The notes under the pieces are model-generated. The model did not search any database. It saw only the letters and a list, made by a program, of their open reading frames with translations, and was not told the origin of the DNA. A stretch of 52,271 nucleotides of DNA, taken from Vitrella brassicaformis. Lineage: Eukaryota; Sar; Vitrellaceae. A program made the position numbers and the translations under genes. The stretch is taken from NCBI GenBank assembly GCA_001179505.1, contig CDMY01000358.1, positions 50,891 through 103,161 of the forward strand, written 5' to 3'. Below, in pieces: positions 46,186 through 52,271 of the stretch (the stretch's first letter is position 1; each line of letters starts with the position of its first letter).

Positions 46186-46926
46186 CTAGTCGTCATCCAT
46201 CTCCCCGCCTTCTGCCGCATCGTCGTCCATATCCTGCTCCTCACTGTCTTGGTCGTCATCGGCCACCACGGCCGTAAACTGGCCCTCCTGCCTGGCCCAG
46301 TAGGAGTTGATGTACATCTCGAACCGAGCCATCTTGATGCCCAGCTGCTTGAGCAGCTGCGCCTGCTCCGGTGTCAGCGGCTGGCCCTCCCGGCACACCG
46401 TGTAGCTGCCCATCAGATGAATCACACCGTCTTTGAGCAGAGTCGGCAGACCCAGGGCGCGCAAGTGAGGCTCCACCGAGTGAGGGAACTTAGACAGAGC
46501 ATCCGTGCCTTCGGGCAGCACGATGGTCTCGGTCGCAGTGAAGCCAGAGCGGGCAAACTCCTCTGGCCGGAAGTCAGCACAGAAGCGCTCGATGTCGTCC
46601 GGCCGCTTGTCAGTGATGAGAAGAGCCCTCTCCCCCCGCAGCCTGCGAGCGATGTGGTGTATGTTGTCCTGGCACTCGGTCTCTGGCGTGAGGCCGAGGG
46701 CCACCTGCATGAGCTTGTTCTTGCCGCAGAACACCCGGCCGGGCTTCATCTTCTCCCGCACCATCTTCTGGTAGACATTCCTCTGGTTGTCGAGATCCAG
46801 CAAGTAGACGTACTGGAACTTGTCAGTGGCTTGGCGCAGCTCCTCGATGAGTTTCTCCTTCCGCGCGGGATCCTTCCGTTTCACCTTGGTCAGCGCAATG
46901 GGCCGATCTCGCTTGGACTTGGGCAT
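46186..46926 (-). CDS. MRTO4: Ribosome assembly factor MRT4 (P0-like)
   Basis: Nucleolar relative of ribosomal stalk protein P0 that holds the stalk site on pre-60S particles and is later replaced by P0. A single uninterrupted frame of 246 aa starts at the ATG at 46926 (MPKSKRDRPIALTKVKRK), the usual length for the family. Diagnostic parts are the basic N-terminus, FQYVYLLDLDNQRNVYQK, FCGKNKLMQVALG, LRGERALLITDK, FARSGFTATETIVLPEG and the GVIHLMGSYTVCREGQPLTPEQAQLLKQLG segment. The end is acidic (DSEEQDMDDD...). It lacks the P-protein C-terminal peptide, which separates MRT4 from P0. It is the only intronless gene in the window and is divergent from the alpha-galactosidase gene, 178 bp away. 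Confidence 0.96.
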   Translation of the reverse strand: MPKSKRDRPIALTKVKRKDPARKEKLIEELRQATDKFQYVYLLDLDNQRNVYQKMVREKMKPGRVFCGKNKLMQVALGLTPETECQDNIHHIARRLRGERALLITDKRPDDIERFCADFRPEEFARSGFTATETIVLPEGTDALSKFPHSVEPHLRALGLPTLLKDGVIHLMGSYTVCREGQPLTPEQAQLLKQLGIKMARFEMYINSYWARQEGQFTAVVADDDQDSEEQDMDDDAAEGGEMDDD

Positions 46927-47104
46927 CGTCGCTTCCTCTTCGCCCTGAAGAGCAGTTTCGCCTGCGAGCTTCGCATCGGCGAGCTTAGCGCACTCTCCTT
47001 CCTTTCCCCTTCTTTTCTCCCTCTCCTTCTGAAAGGCTGCTTAGCTTTCTCGCTTTCTTTCCCCATCTGTTCCACGCACTTTCGCTCACAGCAGCGGCAT
47101 CACG
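46927..47104. promoter_or_regulatory. 178-bp bidirectional promoter region, MRT4 / alpha-galactosidase
   Basis: The two start codons are only 178 bp apart on opposite strands, so both promoters and 5' UTRs must fit here. On the plus strand it is rich in C/T runs (CTTTCTTTCCCC) with no TATA-like box. An imperfect GCGAGCTT inverted or direct repeat occurs at about 46965-46990. Confidence 0.6.
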
Positions 47105-48902
47105 ATGAAGCATCTCCGTCGAGGGCCCAGCCAGGGGCGTCGGCATCTAAGCTCTCGGCACTTATGGCCTCTACTCGCCTTTGCCATTGGTACTGTTGTT
47201 ATTCCGCCGGTGTGTGGGCTCAACAATGGTTTGGCGAGGCAGCCGCCGATGGGGTGGAGCAGCTGGAATGCGTACAAGTGCGACATCAGTGAGGACATCA
47301 TCAAGGGCAATGCCGACAGGCTCATTGAGCTGGGGCTCAGGGACCTGGGATACCAGTATGTGGTCGTCGATGACTGCTGGCAGGTACAATCGTGGGTGGG
47401 GTGGGCCACTGCACTGCACATTGGTCTGCACTGCATCACTCTCATGATGCCAGCCATTCATTGGTCCCTCTCTGTCCGTGGCTTTCCGTCTGCAGGAGAG
47501 GAACGGCCGCGACGAGAGTGGCAGGATCATCACTAACAACAAGACCTTCCCCAGCGGCATCAAGCCCCTCTCGCACTACATGCACTCCCATGGTCTCCGG
47601 TTCGGCATCTACTCGGACGCCGGCAAGCAGACGTGTCAGGGGAGGCCGGGGGGCCTGGGCTACGAGGACATCGATGCCCGCACGTATGCCCAGTGGGGAG
47701 TGGACTTCGTTAAGTATGACAACTGCTGGAACGGATTCCTGCCCTATCTCGATAGGTGAGCGGTGGAATGGAGGGGGCAGTGGTGATGCACGGCCATGTG
47801 GATGGTTCCCTTTATCTGTTGCCTCCCCAGGTATGGTGCGATGCGTGACGCGTTGAATCGCACTGGTCGTTTGATGGTGTACTCGACGTGTGAGAAGCAC
47901 AGCAATCCCTGGGAGTGGGGGGCCGACATGTCCAACCAGTGGAGAATCGGTGTGGACTTGTTCGACACATGGGAGTCACTTGTGAGAGTGGCTGACGATG
48001 GAATAGGCATCGCACACTTCTCAGGTCAGCCAGCCAGTGAACACACACACACAGCATCTGCCACTCACTGGCATGTGTGTGTGTGTGTGTGTGCTGTTCC
48101 TTCCTTGATCAGGTCCTGGGGGCTGGAACGACTTTGACCTGCTGCAGGTGGGCAACGGCGGCATGCAGTTCCAGGAGTACCGTGCCCAGTTTGCCGTGTG
48201 GTCCATCGTCAAGTCGCCCCTCATGATATCCACCGACCTGTTCAAGATCTCCCCCCGAGACCTCTCCACACTCAAGGCGCGCGAGCTGATTGCCGTCAAC
48301 CAGGACCCTCTCGCCATCGCCGGCGATGTCGTGAGGCAGCAGGGGCCCGACATCGTCTACGGCGGCCCCCTCGCCGACGGCAGCCGTGCGGCCGTCATGT
48401 GGAACCGTCGGTGGCACTTCAACTGGCCGCTGAATGACTGCGAGCACCCGAGTGGCAACGGCACCAGCTCCACCCCGGGGCTCTGTGGACCGCTATCGGT
48501 GGGCCGCAACATGACGCTCAGGTTTGAGTGGCTGGGCGGGGGGAGCGAGAACAGATGGCCCAACGCTGAGCACTTCCACAGCGACACCAGGGCTCTGGTG
48601 CGCGACCTGTACGAGGAAGGAGACCTCGGCATATTCACAGGTGGGCGACCTGGAGGACAAAACAATAATATAATGCTCACTACTCGCGTGTCGGCCGTCG
48701 TCATGGTGGCTCGGTGTGCGTACGGTATGTTTGTGTGCATACGGTATATTCAGGTGAGGTCACGCTGTTGGTGCCCAATCGAGGCGTGAGGGCCCTGCGA
48801 GTCACACCTGTCCATCAAGTGCAGCACGCCAGCAGCACCAGCACCAGCAATCGGTCGTTCAGGCAGCAAGCGTCCAGAGAGACGACAGAAATCATGATGT
48901 GA
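47105..48902 (+). CDS. Secreted alpha-galactosidase, glycoside hydrolase family 27
   Basis: Retaining enzyme that removes terminal alpha-galactose. Five exons (47105-47383, 47496-47755, 47831-48024, 48113-48640, 48754-48902) give 469 aa. A basic N-terminus followed by a hydrophobic stretch ([17 protein letters not shown]) is a likely signal peptide. The mature core starts [20 protein letters not shown]. Further family parts are [26 protein letters not shown] and DFVKYDNCW, with the nucleophile Asp codon at 47718-47720. [11 protein letters not shown] carries the predicted acid/base Asp at 47955-47957, by alignment with the human enzyme. [15 protein letters not shown] has Phe where most relatives have Pro (WNDPD). 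SPLMISTDL and [11 protein letters not shown] close the barrel, followed by the C-terminal beta domain. It probably acts in the secretory pathway, lysosome or outside the cell. Confidence 0.95.
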
Positions 48903-49975
48903 ATGGGCGCTGAGTAGTAGCTGGCTGGCGGGCCGTGTGTGATTCGACTGGCTGGGTGATGCCTGAGCGACGATAATGCCTTCCCTTCTGTCAAATGAAG
49001 CTTTCTGTTGTTGAGAGTTGAGATGGCAGGTAGCAGCTGTTCTCTTTATTTAGGTGCCTGCTGCAGCGTGTGTCTATGTGTATGTGTCAGTGTATGTCTC
49101 ATCTCTGTTTCTGTCTGCAGAGAGACATGCGTGCACCTGATCAGATCAGCTAGTTGCCGACGCCTGAGACCATCAAGTGTGCAGGAGATGCCTTCGCCCG
49201 CCATGTCGTGGACCGAGCGAGGTCGTCTTGTTGCAGTCTTGATCGTGTCAGGCGTAGGGTTCTGCAGACAAAACGCGCGCAGAAAGGGCCAACTTGCATC
49301 TCTCTTCCCCTAGTCGTGTCATTAATGCCTTCAGGCTCGTCAGATGATTCTGGACGTCTGACATGACATCGTGACTGGTGTTTCGATCAGATACGATGTG
49401 ATGTCAGACGTCATGAACCATCTGACGAGCCTGACCACGCTGTATGTATCTGGTCGACGCAGATACAGCGTCAAAGATAGCCGAGTAACATGCCTGGCCG
49501 AACGTTGCTTGTGCGATGCCGTCCTTCGCCAGTGAAAGGGCCTTGTTCGAGATATCTCACTCATTCCAAGGACGTCGCTGCTATGTGTTTCTTCCTTCCT
49601 GGTATGCTATCAGCTGCTGTCACTGTGTATCGTTTGGGTCTCTCCTTCTTGTCGTGGGGAGACCCATTCGTTCCCCACAAACATGATTGAGAGGGCAGCC
49701 GGCCCGTGCGCAAGATTGAACATCAATATGTTAACGCATCAATCCATTCATTCATTCATTCATCGCTGCGGTTTGTCCATCCATCCCCCCGACGGAAGCC
49801 GACGAGCACGTCCCATCCCTGCGTATGTACGTATAGACAGGCGCTGCATGCACGGCACAGATGCAGTCAGTCAGTCATTCTATCGATCCGATCCCCACTC
49901 ACTCACTCGCCGCCCTCCCACCCACCCACCCGGCCGACCACCTGCCTGATCGACTCCTGCGTCCGTCCTACATGC
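48903..49975. other. Convergent 1-kb gap
   Basis: No coding exon supported in either direction. The main structure is the long hairpin at 49332-49433. Otherwise it holds short repeats such as (TTCA)n at about 49746-49762. It contains the 3' flanks of the alpha-galactosidase gene and of the gene to its right. Confidence 0.5.
49332..49433. repeat. 102-nt foldback with 41-nt arms
   Basis: The left arm 49332-49372 and right arm 49393-49433 are imperfect inverted repeats with a 20-nt loop. The outer 14 bases (CAGGCTCGTCAGAT) pair perfectly, then comes an internal mismatch zone of about 9 bases, then about 18 bases pair with one mismatch (CGTCTGACATGACATCGT against CGTCTGACATCACATCGT). No clear target-site duplication flanks it. 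It could be a small foldback transposon remnant (MITE) or a transcribed hairpin such as a small-RNA precursor. Confidence 0.75.
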
Positions 49976-51979
49976 CTACTGGCGGTTTCTTTTGTCGACC
50001 ATTCTCGCATCGTGCGGCAGCCTCCGGCTCTGGTCGTCCCACAGCGTCCTGTCCGGTCCCAGGTATGCGCTAATGAAGGCCAGCTGCAGGCAGTGCAGGA
50101 ATCGACACATACACACAGGCCTGGACCATCCATTCCAAGAACACGTCTGTCTGTCTGTCTGTGTGTCTGCGTACCAGGCCAGAGTCAACGTAGACGCTGA
50201 TGCAGTTGGGATCGATGCGCCTCTGCTTGGCGATGGGGACCGCGTAGTCCTCGTCTGGCTGTAGTGCGCGTCTGTCGGTGGTCGCAGGGAAGTCGGAGGG
50301 CACACGGCCGTTCTTGGCGTACAGGTACAGCACGACGTGCGGCTTCTCGAGGGCCTCCAGACGCTTCACACTGGCCTGGGTGAACCACCTGCACACACAC
50401 GTAAATACTCGCGCGTGGATCACAACGGTGTCGTGTATTTTGTTGTTCACTTGGTGCAGTGGGCCGTGAGCAACTGCCCCAGCTCGCGGAATGCCTTGTC
50501 GACCATGTCGCGCGTCATGACACTCCGGTCGTGCTTGAGGCCGAAATGGAATGGCACCTCGAACGTCTATGTATGCGAGAGAGGATACAGACATACATAC
50601 ATACACACAGACAGACACACAGACAGACAGACACCAACCACACACAGTAAAATGCACTCATTCTGCCTCTCCATCCCTATCTATCGGTCCGTCTCTCTCT
50701 GTGTTGGTCGCTTACAAAGTGGCGGTGTGTGGCATTGTGGGCATTGTGTGTTGTGGTGGTCATGGTCATGGCGGCGTACTCGGCCTGTGACTTGTTAGTC
50801 CCCCGGTCGCCGATGCGCCTCGACCTGCCACACAGCACACAGGTGGGTGGATCTATGTCTGCCTGCTGTTGATTGGCTGGCTTACAAAAAGCTGGAAACG
50901 GTGAAGGTGAGCTTCGTCTCGCCTGGCCCGGCCGTCTCGCCTGGCTGTGGTTGTGATTGTGGTGGTGGTGGTGGTGGTGGTGCCGGCGGCTGTTGCTGTG
51001 GTGCGGCCCCCAAATGGACGGGCATGTACGGGCACAACACCTGGGGGGCGTCAGCCAGCTTCCACACCTGGCCGACACGCCATGCCACACCACAGCACCA
51101 TCAAACAAACACATATAGGTGTAGATGTCATGTCCGTCGTTCTGTATTCCTGCGTACGAAGATCGATGGCGCTCCCAGTATCGACTTGATGAGAATGTAC
51201 GCCCGCTCCGCACCAAACGCCTCCTCGGGAAACACAGCCGCCTCCTCGCCTGATGGATGATACACACCACACCACACCCCAGTGCACACACACATACACA
51301 CAGACATGACCCATGTGCTCCCCGTACGCAGGATTGTGACGTCGGTTTCCTGGTCGTTGACCCACATGCGCACCGCCTGCCGCATCAGGCGCGGCACTGC
51401 GCTGACGGGGAACTCGTTCACAGCAGACGGTGGCCGGTCGGGCAAGCTCTTGGGTTGCTGCCGGCGGATGCGCTGCTCCTTGTGCTTCGGCTGTATGTGA
51501 CACAAAGTGAAGACGAACGTTCCTGCCTCTGGTTGCCTCCTTTTGCACCACTTTGCGTACCACTTTGCGGCGAGCATCGCTATCCTGATAACACAACAGA
51601 ACCCACCAAGGACAGATGTGCTGTGCTGTGCTGTACTGTCCTGTGGGTGGCCTGCTGCTGGCCACAGGCCACAGCCAGCACGTACCTCGTCTATGTCGTC
51701 GGCGTCGGCCTGCATCTCTCCCCCACCCTCAGCTACACCATGACTATCATCAACACCAGACGCCGCCTGACATCCAGGTGTGCATGCATGCCGTGACCAT
51801 CACAATACATCACAAAGTGCACTATTGGGCATACTGTATTTCCGTACCTGCTCGTGATCTGCACCATCATCCCTTGCGATGGTGCCGCCCGACTCGTCGT
51901 GGCCGTCTGCTGTGGTGGTGGGCTGGGGCGCCGCACTCGCGCTGCTGGCAGGCTCAGACTGCTGCGTCACCTGCGCCAT
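49976..51979 (-). CDS. Unrecognised multi-exon protein
   Basis: I do not recognise the family. The start is taken as the ATG at 51979 (MAQVTQQSEPASSASAAP). Exons read: a Ser/Ala/Thr-rich N-terminus; AASGVDDSHGVAEGGG...DADDIDE (51690-51774); DSDARRK; and PKHKEQRIRRQQPKSLPDRP to AVRMWVNDQETDVTILR (about 51340-51490). EEAAVFPEEAFGAERAYILIKSILGAPS follows (about 51170-51250), then VWKLADAPQVLCPYMPVH with a poly-Pro/Gln stretch (about 50940-51070). The 3' exons read TFEVPFHFGLKHDRSVMTRDMVDKAF (near 50500), WFTQASVKRLEALEKPHVVLYLYAKNGR and DPNCISVYVDSGL. The last exon ends LAFISAYLGPDRTLWDDQ...KRNRQ with TAG at 49976. It looks soluble: no membrane segment, and a long disordered N-terminus. Frame continuity across introns supports a real gene; the order of 5' exons is reasonably secure. 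Confidence 0.6.
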
Positions 51980-52271
51980 GGTAGGGGGACGCACGGGCGA
52001 CTGGGCCACGAGCTGAACAGGCGACGAGGTGCCAACACACCACTATGATATGAAATGGGCGACACCCCTCAATACGCCCTCCGACTCGAAAGCGGATCGC
52101 GGATTCGAGTGGGCTAGAAAGAGCCCCCAGGCTGTGCGCGTCTCACAATTGGGAAGCGAGAATGTTTTGTAAGAATAGGTGGGAGAGAGTCGGGGAGAAT
52201 GGTGAAGAGAGGATCTGCCGGGCGGTCAGTCCCGGATAAAGGATTAAGTCAATGCAACGTAAGGTCTGTGG
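51980..52271. other. 5' flank of the last gene, to the window edge
   Basis: About 290 bp upstream of the ATG at 51979. No exon seen. It probably holds the promoter of the minus-strand gene and lacks the tetranucleotide repeats typical of the introns. Confidence 0.4.

Noticed and set aside
49340-49564. A 74-residue frame over the intergenic foldback
   Set aside because: It is explained by the inverted repeat, has no family resemblance, and starts and ends without splice or promoter support.

Overview
The window is nuclear DNA from an intron-rich, gene-dense, GC-rich unicellular eukaryote. I read eleven protein genes on both strands. All are spliced with short introns (about 50-200 nt, GT-AG plus a few GC-AG), except one intronless gene. 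Introns and gaps are full of 4-bp-period microsatellites such as (GTCT)n, (GTAT)n, (ATCC)n and (CCCT)n. Together with an animal-type Cys-loop channel in an otherwise protist-like setting, this suggests an alveolate, possibly a chromerid alga such as Vitrella. That placement is inference from style, not a database result. No rRNA, tRNA, CRISPR, transposase or organellar sequence was recognised.

Layout, left to right: a USP48-type deubiquitinase (minus, 3' end beyond the left edge); a small two-helix membrane protein (minus, unrecognised); DNA ligase I (plus, 33 exons, 841 aa deduced); an ASCC3/Slh1 tandem Ski2-like helicase (minus, about 10 kb); the COPII coat protein Sec24 (plus); an FAD-dependent monooxygenase (minus); REV1 translesion polymerase (plus, 20 exons); a Cys-loop ligand-gated ion channel (plus); a THUMP-domain tRNA guanine-N2 methyltransferase (minus); the ribosome assembly factor MRT4 (minus, intronless); a GH27 alpha-galactosidase (plus, 5 exons, 469 aa); and an unrecognised gene (minus). 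Divergent pairs share short 5' gaps (ASCC3/SEC24, monooxygenase/REV1, MRT4/alpha-galactosidase). The other neighbours are convergent or tandem.

Several genes act in genome maintenance (USP48, LIG1, ASCC3, REV1), but nothing shows that they are co-regulated; eukaryotic neighbours are often unrelated.

The most unusual points are: two adjacent, almost identical 72/73-nt introns flanking a 25-nt exon in the ASCC3 gene (introner-like); a perfect PCNA-binding PIP box next to a SUMO-interaction motif inside a roughly 400-residue insertion that splits the USP48 catalytic domain; an 8-nt micro-exon encoding the catalytic Asp-Glu of REV1; three GC-AG introns in one gene (SEC24); a Cys-loop receptor with a very short M3-M4 link and a long C-terminal tail; and two strong hairpins, one over a 5' splice site and one of 102 nt in an intergenic gap. 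Exon boundaries were read by eye from splice signals, frame continuity and family alignment from memory; no transcript data were available.
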